Below are positions 24,888-33,702 of a stretch of 64,000 bases of DNA, piece by piece (position 1 is the stretch's first letter; each line of letters opens with the position of its first letter). The stretch comes from Halopiger aswanensis (GTDB lineage Archaea > Halobacteriota > Halobacteria > Halobacteriales > Natrialbaceae). The position numbers were made by a program, and so were the translations under genes. The stretch spans positions 620,001 to 684,000 of the forward strand of contig NZ_RAPO01000001.1 in assembly GCF_003610195.1 (NCBI RefSeq), written 5' to 3'. The notes below the pieces were generated by a model, which had not been told where the DNA came from, searched no databases, and was given only the letters and a program-made list of their open reading frames with translations.

Positions 24888-25400
24888 ATGAACTGCAGGG
24901 TTGTCGTCGAAGCTGCAGTGCCGGTGTTCGACGTTGAGACGGAAGACGAGGCGATTCGTATCGCCATCTCGAAGACGGGAGAGATGTTGAACCCTGACTT
25001 AAACTACGTCGAGATAAACATGGGCGAGCGCACCTCCCCATCCGGGGAGGAACTGCCGCCCGCGTTCATCGCGGCGGACGAGGCGCTCGTCGCCCTCGAG
25101 TTGGAGATGACCGTCTTCAACGTCGAGCGCGAGGAACACGCCTCGCGCATCGCGCGCAAGGAAATCGGTCAGCGACTCGAGAACATTCCGCTCGAGGTAA
25201 CGGAAGTCGAAGTGTTAGAAGAGGACGAGCTCGACGAGGAGAGCGAAGACGACGCAGACGCCGACGCTGGCGAACTCGACGACCTCGATCTCGAGTCGGA
25301 CGCCGATTCCGATTCGAACGAGGCGAACGCGGCGTCAGACGAGGACTCGGACGACGAAGACGACGAAGTGTTGCCCGAGTTCGAAGACCTGGTCGAATAA
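24888..25400 (+). CDS. UPF0212/DUF555 family protein with acidic tail
   Basis: 170 residues. The first ~108 residues are the archaeal DUF555 domain: VVVEAAVPVFDVETEDEA, SKTGEMLNPDLNYVEI and EMTVFNVEREEHASRIARKE. The last ~60 residues are almost only Asp/Glu/Ser/Ala, an expansion beyond the family core. Function is not known; the family is restricted to Euryarchaeota. Intrinsic terminator 22 bp downstream, tandem operator-like repeats upstream. Confidence 0.88.
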   Translation: MNCRVVVEAAVPVFDVETEDEAIRIAISKTGEMLNPDLNYVEINMGERTSPSGEELPPAFIAADEALVALELEMTVFNVEREEHASRIARKEIGQRLENIPLEVTEVEVLEEDELDEESEDDADADAGELDDLDLESDADSDSNEANAASDEDSDDEDDEVLPEFEDLVE

Positions 25401-25422
25401 GCAGCACTTACGAGCGTATTCG

Positions 25423-25444
25423 GTTCCGGTAGGAACTTTTTATT
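25423..25444 (+). terminator. Stem-loop plus T-run terminator of the UPF0212 gene
   Basis: GTTCC-GGTA-GGAAC followed directly by TTTTTATT, 22 bp past the stop at 25400. The best-formed terminator in the window. Confidence 0.75.
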
Positions 25445-25513
25445 ACGCGTTGGCGGCGGACAGTCTCGCCAGTCAGTAGTAGCTGAGATCGATCGGAGGA
25501 TGCTCCCGAAGAT

Positions 25514-25750
25514 TCAGTCGGCAGTAGCCGCGACTGCTTCCTGTTCGTCTTCACGCATGTTCGCCGTGATGCCGCCGGCGAGCGCAAAAACAGCAGCTTT
25601 GTGATCAGTCTTCGATTTGTGGATCGATGTGGGCCGAATACCGAGCGATTCGTACTCCTCGAGGTCGATCTCGCAGTTGTCCCATTCCGCACACTGGTTC
25701 GATACCTCCGCGAGAAGACCGTGAAGGTGGATGAGCTCCTGCTTCTTCAT
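25514..25750 (-). CDS. UPF0058 family protein
   Basis: 78 residues from ATG 25750 (an in-frame ATG at 25756 adds Met-Val). MKKQELIHLHGLLAEVSNQC and SIHKSKTDHKAAVFALAGGI are typical of the archaeal UPF0058 family; function unknown. Conserved His/Lys/Cys residues could suggest nucleic-acid or metal contact. A TATA-like TTATATTATT at ~25777-25786 on the opposite side gives a leaderless start near either ATG. Confidence 0.87.
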   Translation of the reverse strand: MKKQELIHLHGLLAEVSNQCAEWDNCEIDLEEYESLGIRPTSIHKSKTDHKAAVFALAGGITANMREDEQEAVAATAD

Positions 25751-25756
25751 AACCAT

Positions 25757-26090
25757 GCTGTCCTATCCACTGCAGGGTTATATTATTATCTTGAGTCGCG
25801 TTACCATGCGACCTATACAGGTTTTTCTGACCATAACGGTTTCTAACGATTTGAAGACGGCCGCTAGCCGACCGGAATTCGGGTCAGACGGCGGTCGATC
25901 CGGCTAAATGGTCCGGATAATTATCTGTTTGTTCGATATGTTGTGGCCCGCCTCCAGAAACGATTGCCTACCCTCGTCCCGTAGCCGTGCCGTGGTCGCG
26001 AGCTATCAGTAGGCGGCTCTTACGCGGTGGTTACAGCGGATTCGGCGGTGAACGATCGCTCGAGTCGGACCTCGAACTGGAAAAGTGTGC
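25757..26090. other. Gene-poor AT-richer interval
   Basis: No credible coding frame on either strand. Holds the UPF0058 promoter (TTATATTATT), an imperfect 16-bp palindrome GACCGGAATTCGGGTC at 25870-25885, and a second AT-rich patch near 25915-25940 that could be a promoter. No repeat or RNA gene recognised. Confidence 0.5.
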
Positions 26091-26270
26091 CTACCCGAGT
26101 TGCTTCAGCGTCTGCAGATCGCGGTCAGTTCGCATGAACTCGGCCATCCGCCGGGAAGCGTGACAGTTCGGACAGTGGAACATATCCGCCGATTCGGGGA
26201 GTTCGCCGGGCGCAGTCTGCCAGTCTTTCGTACATTCTGGACATAATAGTTGCACCGTCGTTTTGTCCAT
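26091..26270 (-). CDS. Small zinc-ribbon protein
   Basis: 59 residues from ATG 26270. Two CxxC knuckles, LLCPECTKDW and FHCPNCHASRR, make a single treble-clef/zinc ribbon; the C-terminus FMRTDRDLQTLKQLG is helical. Resembles small haloarchaeal zinc proteins of unknown function. It lies downstream of tfb on the same strand but past a T-run, so it is probably separately transcribed. Confidence 0.8.
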   Translation of the reverse strand: MDKTTVQLLCPECTKDWQTAPGELPESADMFHCPNCHASRRMAEFMRTDRDLQTLKQLG

Positions 26271-26328
26271 GTTATTCAATTGCACACCAAGTGCCAAAAG
26301 TGTTGTCGCGTCACACGCCACCACGTCG

Positions 26329-26334
26329 AAAAAA
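26329..26334 (-). terminator. T6 run downstream of tfb
   Basis: Six A on the plus strand, read as TTTTTT on the minus strand, 44 bp after the tfb stop. Confidence 0.45.
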
Positions 26335-26377
26335 GCAACCCGTCGTTACCCGCCCGATGACGGCCGTTGAAGCCGTT

Positions 26378-27355
26378 TTAGGCCGGTGCCGCCGTGTCCG
26401 AGGCCTCGAGCAGTTCCTTGTACCGGTTGCGGATGGTAACCTCGGAGATGCTCGCGACTTCGCTGACCTCGTTCTGGGTGACCTTCTCGTTGGTCAGCAG
26501 CGCCGCGGCGTAGACGCCGGCGGCCGCGAGGCCGACCGGCGACTTGCCGCTGTGGACGCCCGCCTTGCGGGCCGACTCGAGCAGTTCGCGGGCCATCCGC
26601 TCGGTCTCGTCGGAGAGATCGAGGTCGCTGACGAACCGCGGCACGTAGCTCTCGGGATCGGCCGGCTGTACCTCGAGGCCGAGTTCCCGGATGATGTACC
26701 GGTACGTGCGGGTGAGTTCCATCTTGTCGACGCGGCTGACCGCCGAGATTTCGTCGAGGCTGCGCGGGGTGCCGGCCTGTCGGGCCGCGGCGTACAGCGA
26801 CGCCGTCGCGACGCCTTCGATCGAGCGACCCGGCAGCAGGTCCTCCTCGAGTGCGCGGCGGTAGATGACGCTGGCGGTCTCGCGGACGTTCTCGGGGAGC
26901 CCGAGCGCGGAGGCCATCCGGTCGATTTCGCCCAGCGCCTGCTTCAGGTTTCGCTCCTTGGAGTCGCGGGTGCGGAACCGCTCGTTCCAGGTGCGCAGGC
27001 GCTGCATCTTCTGGCGCTGGCGACTCGAGAGCGCCTTGCCGTAGGCGTCCTTGTCCTGCCAGCCGATGTTGGTCGAGAGCCCCTGGTCGTGCATCATGTT
27101 GGTCGTCGGGGCGCCGACGCGGGACTTCTCGTCCTTCTCGGCGGCGTCGAAGGCGCGCCACTCGGGACCGCGGTCGATCTCGTCTTCCTCGACGACGAGG
27201 CCACAGTCCTCACAGACCGTCTCGGCGTGCTCGGTGTCCGAAACGAGCCGGCCGCCACACTCCGGACACTGCTCTTGCTCCTCCGAACGCGTTGCTGTCT
27301 CTTCCTCCTCAGCCTCTCGCTCGCGCGTATAGGTACGAATGTTTGAATCGGACAT
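26378..27355 (-). CDS. tfb: Transcription initiation factor B (TFB)
   Basis: 325 residues. Recruits RNA polymerase to TBP-bound promoters. Zinc ribbon CPECGG...CEDCG (residues ~30-55), B-finger/linker with RVGAPTTNMMHDQGLSTNIG, then two cyclin folds (YAAARQAGTPRSLDEIS; AAAGVYAAALL...NEVSEVASISEVTIRNRY). Haloarchaea carry several TFB paralogs, so a number is not assigned. Full length and intact. The first ~25 residues are Glu rich. Likely promoter CATTTATATG (minus strand, ~27446-27455), giving a leader of ~65 nt. Confidence 0.95.
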   Translation of the reverse strand: MSDSNIRTYTREREAEEEETATRSEEQEQCPECGGRLVSDTEHAETVCEDCGLVVEEDEIDRGPEWRAFDAAEKDEKSRVGAPTTNMMHDQGLSTNIGWQDKDAYGKALSSRQRQKMQRLRTWNERFRTRDSKERNLKQALGEIDRMASALGLPENVRETASVIYRRALEEDLLPGRSIEGVATASLYAAARQAGTPRSLDEISAVSRVDKMELTRTYRYIIRELGLEVQPADPESYVPRFVSDLDLSDETERMARELLESARKAGVHSGKSPVGLAAAGVYAAALLTNEKVTQNEVSEVASISEVTIRNRYKELLEASDTAAPA

Positions 27356-27487
27356 GGTGTATGGGGTTGGTTACTCGGGGCTCCCGGGTGGGGAAACCAG
27401 AAGAAACCCGGTCGCCTCGGCTAACGTATAGTAATACCGTAACGCATATAAATGTTTTGCCTTACTTATAAACTAAGCGGTTATGCT

Positions 27488-27605
27488 CAATATATATCTT
27501 CTGGTTATATGGTGATTGATCGTATTCGTCGCTAGCCCCTAGTCCCGACGGACGGGTAGGGGTTGCCCGTTGGTCTGCAAGCGGGGGGACCGAACTCGCG
27601 AGACC
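27488..27605 (+). ncRNA. Candidate structured RNA or long leader between tfb and the MBL-fold gene
   Basis: AATATATATC (27488-27497) is a strong TATA candidate; about 25-50 bp later come two GC-rich hairpins: CCCCTA-gt-CCCG / CGGG-TAGGGG (27536-27562, loop ACGGA) and CCCGTTG / CAA-g-CGGG (27566-27585, loop GTCTG). The MBL gene has its own TATA (CTTATCG, 27632-27638), so the hairpins need not be its leader. No tRNA or known RNA consensus was recognised. The rest of 27356-27662 is AT-rich promoter sequence for tfb. Confidence 0.35.
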
Positions 27606-27662
27606 GATCGCCGGCGCGGGGGAGCCGAACGCTTATCGAACTGGTTGGGAAACTCGAGAGTA

Positions 27663-28391
27663 ATGACCGTCCGATTCGGCGCGGTAACCGTCGACTGGCT
27701 CGGCCTCGCGACCATCCGTCTCGAAGGGGAGACCGGCGCGGTCGTCTACATCGATCCCGGTCCGGAGCGGTACGGCGTCCTCGAGGGACGGGAGCCGCGA
27801 GATGGCGACCTCGTTCTCGTCTCCAACGGCGACCACTACGACCCGGCGTCGATTCGTCGGGTTGCCCGTGAGGACGCGATGGTCCTCGTCCACGAATCGA
27901 TCGATGCCGATGCGATCGATGGAATCGACGACCGACCCGAGACGCTCCCCTACGACATCGAGCGCGTCGGGGCCGACGAATCGTTCGTCCTCGGGCCGCT
28001 CGATCTGTTCACGACGCCGGCGCACAACGAGCCCGACGGCCCGCACACCGACGCGGACGGCCAGCCCTACCACCGCGAGGGCGAGGGCTGCGGCTTCGGG
28101 GTCACCATCGACGGTGTCACGGCCTACTGGCCCGGCGACACCGACGCACACTCGTTTCACGAGGACCTCGCCGTCGACCTCTTTCTGCCGCCGATCGGCG
28201 GGACGTACACGATGGACCGCCGCGAGGCCGCGGTCCTGGCCGCAGCAATGCGACCGGGGCTCGTGCTCCCGGTTCACTACGAGACGTTCGATGCGATCGA
28301 GACGGACGCCGATGCGTTCGTCGTCGACGTCGCGAACCGCGGGGTCCCCGTCGTGCTCGACAGTGCTACCGGCGAGGGCGAAACGGAGTGA
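27663..28391 (+). CDS. UlaG-like MBL-fold protein with degenerate first metal motif
   Basis: 242 residues, metallo-beta-lactamase fold. The usual T-H-x-H-x-D-H motif reads LVSNGDHYDP (residues ~51-60): the Asp-His survives, but the two preceding His are replaced. Other expected ligands exist: PAHN (~His 120), YWPGDTDAH and LPVHYETF. It may therefore bind one metal or none at site 1. ATG 27663 follows a TATA-like CTTATCG by 28 bp. Substrate unknown. Confidence 0.82.
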   Translation: MTVRFGAVTVDWLGLATIRLEGETGAVVYIDPGPERYGVLEGREPRDGDLVLVSNGDHYDPASIRRVAREDAMVLVHESIDADAIDGIDDRPETLPYDIERVGADESFVLGPLDLFTTPAHNEPDGPHTDADGQPYHREGEGCGFGVTIDGVTAYWPGDTDAHSFHEDLAVDLFLPPIGGTYTMDRREAAVLAAAMRPGLVLPVHYETFDAIETDADAFVVDVANRGVPVVLDSATGEGETE

Positions 28392-28478
28392 CGTCCTCGA
28401 GAACCGCATTCGGCACCGATATGTCCGGTTCGGTAACCGGTCCCAAGAGTTAGTGGCGCGCTCCGCGTGGAGTCACGT

Positions 28479-29579
28479 ATGGCCGACGACCGCCGGGGAC
28501 GGTCCGAGACGCGGTACTGCTCGCACTGCGGGCACTCCCTCGAGCCGCCGATGAACTACTGTCCGAACTGCGGGACGGCGATCGAGCGACGCGAGCGCTC
28601 GTCGGACACCCGCTCGCAGCCGCGACGTCGGACCGAGAACCGCCACCCGTCCGTCGGCGAGTTCTCGCAGACCCGCTCGCACGCCGGCGACCGCTCGAGC
28701 GGACCCACATCCGCGACCCGGCGAGACGCCCGCGACGCTCCATCGTCACCCACTGAATCTTCGGGTCCGAGTCGAGACGTGGACCCGACGGCTCGCAAGC
28801 AACTCGAGGCCCGCATCGCGAGGGCGACCCGGGACGGCTGGGAGCTCGAGCACGACTTCGGCGACCACGCGGTGATGGTCCGGCACACGTTCGGCGATAC
28901 GGACGAACACCTGGTGGTCGCCATGCTGACCGTCTGGTGGACGATGGGACTCGGGAACGTCCTCTACGGTGTCTACCGGTACGTCGAGGACGCCGAGCGG
29001 ATGGTGCTGCGCGCCGGCCCGCCCGAAAACCCGGAGACGAAAGAACAGTCCTCACACCTGCTCGAGCGCGCGACCGCTGCGGTCTGCTGGACCGCCGGTG
29101 TGATCCTCGCGCTGATCGGACTCCAACTATCAGTAACGTCGGCGCTCGGACTCGGACTCCTCGCGCTCGCGTTCGGCTTCATCGCCATGGGGGCAAGCGT
29201 CCTCCCGTCGGTCCGCAGCCGACTCGAGCGCCGCCACTCGCTCGCGACGAACGGCCGTACCCGATCGGTCGAGGAGCGGTCCGTCGTCGCGTACGACCGG
29301 CCCTGCTCGGCGTGTGCCGAGCCGGTCGGCCGCGGTCTCGAGCGGACCTACCGCTCGGAGTTCTGTCTGCTCGGCGTCCCGCTGACGGGATCGGCGGGCC
29401 GGAACTACTACTGCCAGCGGTGTGCGAACGCCGAATTCTCGTCGCACAGCACCGAGACGGGGCACACCGGACGGGGGACTGTCGATGGCGCCTCGAGCGG
29501 CGATGCCTCGAGAGCGGGGCGAAAATCGGAGCCCGAGAGCGGCACCGGGCCGGAGCCGGAACCGGAGCACCTCGACTAA
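28479..29579 (+). CDS. Zinc-ribbon membrane protein
   Basis: 366 residues. N-terminal zinc ribbon RYCSHCGHSLEPPMNYCPNC (residues ~12-31), a long Arg/Ser-rich linker (~35-100), a globular segment around DGWELEHDFGDHAVMVRH, two adjacent membrane helices (~205-240), then a second Cys cluster (CSACAEPVG ... CLLG ... YYCQRCANAEF) and a disordered tail with Pro-Glu repeats. Both ribbons are probably cytoplasmic. Role unknown. Confidence 0.75.
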   Translation: MADDRRGRSETRYCSHCGHSLEPPMNYCPNCGTAIERRERSSDTRSQPRRRTENRHPSVGEFSQTRSHAGDRSSGPTSATRRDARDAPSSPTESSGPSRDVDPTARKQLEARIARATRDGWELEHDFGDHAVMVRHTFGDTDEHLVVAMLTVWWTMGLGNVLYGVYRYVEDAERMVLRAGPPENPETKEQSSHLLERATAAVCWTAGVILALIGLQLSVTSALGLGLLALAFGFIAMGASVLPSVRSRLERRHSLATNGRTRSVEERSVVAYDRPCSACAEPVGRGLERTYRSEFCLLGVPLTGSAGRNYYCQRCANAEFSSHSTETGHTGRGTVDGASSGDASRAGRKSEPESGTGPEPEPEHLD

Positions 29580-29707
29580 TCTAACTATTCGCTCCCCTCG
29601 CAGCCGAATCGATAGCCGAGACTCACGTGCTACAGCCGTGGTATCGGCGCTGTTACTACACCTGTGCTCACAAGCACGTTTAATACCGTGAGCGGGTAGG
29701 AACGCCG

Positions 29708-29824
29708 ATGACGTGTGATGCGTGTGGCGGGATGATCAGCGGCGAACGGATATACAAAGCAACTGAGAGCGACACCAGCGGTCTCGGCGTCTATCATCCG
29801 GACTGCGTTACGGGAACCAGATAG
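29708..29824 (+). CDS. 38-residue zinc-ligand microprotein
   Basis: ATG at 29708, TAG at 29822-29824. Sequence begins MTCDACGGMISGERIYKA and ends GLGVYHPDCVTGTR: a Cys-x2-Cys and a His-x2-Cys pair 20 residues apart, the spacing of a one-zinc LIM/treble-clef-like finger. GTTTAATAC (29678-29686) sits 26 bp upstream as a TATA box, so a leaderless transcript is expected. Codon use matches neighbours. Too short for most automatic callers. Function unknown. Confidence 0.7.
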   Translation: MTCDACGGMISGERIYKATESDTSGLGVYHPDCVTGTR

Positions 29825-29837
29825 AAGCTGTTTTCTC

Positions 29838-29851
29838 GAGGCGATCGCCTC
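29838..29851. repeat. 14-bp perfect palindrome between the microprotein and topVIA
   Basis: GAGGCGATCGCCTC, preceded on the plus strand by GTTTTC just after the microprotein stop. Lies in the convergent space between two gene ends, so possibly part of a bidirectional terminator. Confidence 0.4.
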
Positions 29852-29896
29852 TCCGAATCTCGGACTCGAAGCGTATCTGAAGCGCCGGATCGAGCG

Positions 29897-30988
29897 TTAG
29901 AGGACCCCCATCGCGTCGAGTCGCTCCGGAAGGTACGTCTCGGTCACGAAGTCCAGGCCGTGCGAGGCCAGCGACTGCTGTTCGGACTTCTTCTCGATCT
30001 CGAGTTGCAGTTCGATCTGTTCCTCCCAGTAGTCGGTCTGGAAGCGCGGGTCCTCGAGTTCGCTCTCGAGGGCGTTGATGTCCGAGTCCGAGAGCGGGTC
30101 CGTGGGAAGCTCGTACTCGACGATGTCGGCGGGCTGGATGCCGATGAACTGCGCCTCGGGCGTCGCGAGGTACTCCGAGAGGTGGGCCGACTTGATCGAC
30201 CCGTAGGCGACGGAGCCGTAGATTCGGTACGACCACGGGTCGCCGTCCGTAAAGACGGTGACCGGCAGGTCGAGTTCGTCGTGGAGCCGCTTCGTAATGC
30301 GGCGGGTCGCCCGGGCGGGCTGGCCCTTGAGGTGGACGATCAGCGCGTTGTACTCGTCGTCGAAGCCGTTCTCGACGAGCCGGTCGCGCATACCGCCGGT
30401 CTCCACCGCGAGGATGAAGTCGGCGTCGCAGTCCAGGAAGTCGATCGTGTCCGGGTTGTTCGGGATCTGGTAGCCGCCCTCGCCGACGTCCTTCTGACAG
30501 TGGATCTCCCGTTCGCCGCGGCGGGTCTGCTCGCGCAGGTGCAGCGGGCCCATGATCGTCGCACCCGATTCCTCGGGGCGCATGTGGAAGTCCTCGCGGG
30601 TGACGCCCGAGACGATCTCTAAGTCCTCGACCAGGCTGTTCGATTCGTCCTGACTGCTGAACTGGGCCTCCTCGTTGTCCCAGCTCTCGGAGAGGTAGTA
30701 GAGTTCACGCAGGGTCGACGAGCGGTCCTCCTCGAGCTGTTCGGCGAGGAACTCGATGGTGTAGACGGCCTTCAGGAGCTTTCGGGCGCCCCGGACCGAG
30801 TTAGCCGAGCGGGTCGACTCCCGGTCGCCGTAGACCCAAACCTTCTCGTCTTCGTCGTACTCGATGTTGTTCTTCGTCCGCGTCGGGACGGACATGTGGG
30901 GAATCTCGCCCAGTTCGAACTGGTCGTAGAACTGCGCTGCGAGATCGATCAACTGCTCTCGTGCTTGTTGGTCGTCGTCTGCGCTCAT
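29897..30988 (-). CDS. top6A: DNA topoisomerase VI subunit A
   Basis: 363 residues. DNA-cleaving subunit of the type IIB topoisomerase, Spo11 homolog. [10 protein letters not shown] contains the active-site Tyr in the CAP domain; the Toprim domain has [12 protein letters not shown] (Glu) and [14 protein letters not shown] (DxD). Full length, closely following subunit B (1-bp gap), matching the conserved B-A order. Confidence 0.96.
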   Translation of the reverse strand: MSADDDQQAREQLIDLAAQFYDQFELGEIPHMSVPTRTKNNIEYDEDEKVWVYGDRESTRSANSVRGARKLLKAVYTIEFLAEQLEEDRSSTLRELYYLSESWDNEEAQFSSQDESNSLVEDLEIVSGVTREDFHMRPEESGATIMGPLHLREQTRRGEREIHCQKDVGEGGYQIPNNPDTIDFLDCDADFILAVETGGMRDRLVENGFDDEYNALIVHLKGQPARATRRITKRLHDELDLPVTVFTDGDPWSYRIYGSVAYGSIKSAHLSEYLATPEAQFIGIQPADIVEYELPTDPLSDSDINALESELEDPRFQTDYWEEQIELQLEIEKKSEQQSLASHGLDFVTETYLPERLDAMGVL

Positions 30989-30989
30989 G

Positions 30990-33455
30990 TTACTGGTTCA
31001 CCGTGAGTTTCTCGCTTTCGACACCCTTCACGTCCAGATCGAACGACGCGCCGTCGGGCACTTCGTACTCGAGTGCCGCCTCGTCGTCGCTCGACACCTC
31101 GGGTTCCCACTTGACGAACCACTCGCCGTCCATCTCGATGACGGTGGCGTCGTCGGGCAGGTTGGTGGGTTCGGCCGAGACGATGTCCGTGATCTCGAGG
31201 CTCTCGTTCGTGCTCGAGTTGTTCTCGACGACGACCGAAATCTCCTGGCCGTCGCCGTTCTCTTTGACTTGGCGCTCGACGAGGACGTTGTTCATGATCC
31301 GGGCGATCGCGTCGTCGATGTCGGGTTCCTCCCGTCCGGTCACCTCGGCGACCTTCTCGGCCATCTCGGGGAGGATCTTCCCGAGGACGTTCTGCTTCTT
31401 CCGGCGCTGCTGCATCGACTGGCGCTTGTTGATGTAGCTCTTGAGATCGCGAGCCGCCTCGCGGATCGCGAGTTCGATCTCGTCCTCGATTTCGGGGACG
31501 TTCGCGACGGCGTCCTTGGACTCGCTGGTGAAGGGCACGTTCGTCGAGGCGACGTGGACCATGATCACCGCGGGGCCGTTGGGCAGGCCGGAGCCGCCGG
31601 GCTGGTCGAGCCCGTAGTTGCGCCAGCCGATCGACTTGACGACGTCGGTCGTCGCACAGGCGCCGCGCTGGTAGACGAGCGGTACGCGGTTCGCAAAGCG
31701 CATCACCTGGGCGCTGCCCTCGCTCTCGATCTCGCCGCCGTAGGCGATGCCGGCCTCGACGACGAACGGGTCGCCGCCCGACACTTCGGCGTCGCGGCTC
31801 GCCGAGGCGTAGAAGTCGGCGTCGAACTCCTTCTCGAGGCCGGCCTCGATCAGGTCGGCCGTGATCGGCGAGAGACACCGCGTCGGCGGCGCCATGATGT
31901 CGGTCTCGCGCATCGCGTCGACGAGGTCGCTCGTGGCGTCGCGGTCGCCGTTCAGTTCGCGCACGAGCGGCGGATCGTCCGGCACCGTCGCCATGACGTC
32001 CCAGATGGCTTCGACGACGTTTTCGCGGGCGGTGTCGCCGAAGGAGACCTCGTCGTACTCCTCGGTGAGGTCCGCGGCCCGGTCGACGAACTCCCGAACG
32101 CTCGAGCGGGTGTGTCGGTGGCGAATGTCCTCCTCGGCGGCGTCGGCGAACTTGCCGGCGAGTCGCTGGGCGAAGGCTTGGATGATCTCGTCGTCCTTGC
32201 GGGTGCTCGTGGCCTCGTCGGCGAGTTCGTAGAGGTCGGCGACGAGACGAGATTCGTCGGTCGGGGTCTGCTCGGCGGCGTCCTCGTCAGCGTCGTCGGG
32301 CAGTTCGTCGACGAGCGTGCGCCAGACGACATCGACGGCGTTCTCGCGAACGGTGTCGCCGAACGTCGTTCCGTGCTCGGCTTCGACCTGCTCGGCGGCG
32401 TCCTCGACGACCGCGAGCAGTTCGTGGTGGGCGATCCGGTCGCGATCGTCGACGGCGTCGGCGATCGCTTCCGCGAAGGCGGCCGTCGCGTCGGCGCCCT
32501 TGTTCGCCGTGGCGTCCGAGACTGCGGCCTCGAGGTCGATCTCCTCGTGGACGGCGGGCGGGCGCCAGCGCATCTCGCGGCCGTAGTGGCGGTCGCGGAA
32601 GGCGTCGATGATCGAGTCGGCGGTCTTCTTCCCGACGCGGGTAAACTCCTCCTGGAGGAAGCCGGAGACGGTCTGGGAGTCGGTCGCCGTCAGCATCTTC
32701 ATGACGGTCCCGAGTTCGACCCCGTGGGGGTGGGGCCGGATCTCCTCGGTCTCCTCGGGGAGCTGGTCGGTCGCGCGCTCGAACTTGAAGTGGGCCTTGG
32801 GCTCGCGCAGCTCGAGGCGGGCGTGGGGGTTGACGACCGCCGTGTGCTTGATGTAGTCGTGAAGCTGCTGGCGGGCGCGCATGTTGGCCTCCATCTCGAG
32901 TTCGATGCGCGTCCCGTGGGGGCGGTCCCACGTCGTGGTCTCCTCGACGCTGATCTCGGGTTCGTTCTCGTCGGTGTCGACGATGAGTTCGAAGTACTGG
33001 GCCTCGCTCGCGCCCTCCGTTCGACTCGTGATCTTGGCCGGCTTCCCGCTGGTCAGTTGTGCGTAGAGGACGGCTGCGGAGATCCCGATCCCCTGCTGGC
33101 CGCGGGACTGTTCGCGGGCGTGGAAGCGAGAACCGTAGAGCAGTTTCCCGAAGACCTTCGGCAGCGATTCCTTGGTCAGCCCGGGGCCGTTGTCTTCGAC
33201 GATTAGCCGGTAGTAGTCGCCCTCCTCCTGAATTTCGACGTAGATATCGGGGAGAATACCGGCTTCCTCGGCGGCGTCGAGTGCGTTGTCAACGGCCTCC
33301 TTGACGGCCGTGACGAGGCCTCGAGCGCCGCTGTCGAAGCCGAGCATGTGCTTGTTCTTCTCGAAGAACTCGGCGATCGAGATCGCTTGCTGGCTTTCGG
33401 CCAGCTCCTCGGCGATCCCGGCTTCCTCACCGAGTGTCGACTGGAACGACGTCAT
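30990..33455 (-). CDS. top6B: DNA topoisomerase VI subunit B with duplicated insert
   Basis: 821 residues. ATPase subunit: GHKL motifs [22 protein letters not shown] and [17 protein letters not shown], then the transducer domain with its Lys-containing switch ([14 protein letters not shown] region). Methanogen homologs are ~650 residues; the excess is an acidic insert between residues ~320 and 490 holding two ~55-residue repeats, each ending FGDT-x-REN-x-V-x3-W. Start: GTG at 33458 and ATG at 33455 are adjacent, ATG preferred; GGAGGT lies directly in front. Confidence 0.94.
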   Translation of the reverse strand: MTSFQSTLGEEAGIAEELAESQQAISIAEFFEKNKHMLGFDSGARGLVTAVKEAVDNALDAAEEAGILPDIYVEIQEEGDYYRLIVEDNGPGLTKESLPKVFGKLLYGSRFHAREQSRGQQGIGISAAVLYAQLTSGKPAKITSRTEGASEAQYFELIVDTDENEPEISVEETTTWDRPHGTRIELEMEANMRARQQLHDYIKHTAVVNPHARLELREPKAHFKFERATDQLPEETEEIRPHPHGVELGTVMKMLTATDSQTVSGFLQEEFTRVGKKTADSIIDAFRDRHYGREMRWRPPAVHEEIDLEAAVSDATANKGADATAAFAEAIADAVDDRDRIAHHELLAVVEDAAEQVEAEHGTTFGDTVRENAVDVVWRTLVDELPDDADEDAAEQTPTDESRLVADLYELADEATSTRKDDEIIQAFAQRLAGKFADAAEEDIRHRHTRSSVREFVDRAADLTEEYDEVSFGDTARENVVEAIWDVMATVPDDPPLVRELNGDRDATSDLVDAMRETDIMAPPTRCLSPITADLIEAGLEKEFDADFYASASRDAEVSGGDPFVVEAGIAYGGEIESEGSAQVMRFANRVPLVYQRGACATTDVVKSIGWRNYGLDQPGGSGLPNGPAVIMVHVASTNVPFTSESKDAVANVPEIEDEIELAIREAARDLKSYINKRQSMQQRRKKQNVLGKILPEMAEKVAEVTGREEPDIDDAIARIMNNVLVERQVKENGDGQEISVVVENNSSTNESLEITDIVSAEPTNLPDDATVIEMDGEWFVKWEPEVSSDDEAALEYEVPDGASFDLDVKGVESEKLTVNQ

Positions 33456-33702
33456 CACCTCCCTGTACTAGCGGGGGGGCTAAAAGGTGTACGCTACCGC
33501 GGTGAAAGTGAAGGTAGAGTAACGGGGCCGGCCCGCGAGGGGGTCGGGTGCGCCGATCACCACCGGGTCGACGCGCCGACTCGAGTCGCCCGACGCGACG
33601 GCGATGAACGACGAACCGTCGCTGAGACGGCCGAAAATCCGCTCGTTCGACCCCCGCAAAGGTTTAACCCCGCACGAAACTTTGTCCCGGGTAAGAGGAC
33701 AC

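Noticed and set aside
27530-27600. tRNA or SRP RNA at the hairpin region
   Set aside because: No T-loop GTTCRANNC, no CCA-end geometry, and I could not match a conserved SRP domain; left as an unassigned candidate.
30987-33206. 739-codon plus-strand frame opposite topVIB
   Set aside because: TopVIB carries all GHKL motifs; the opposite frame is a shadow.
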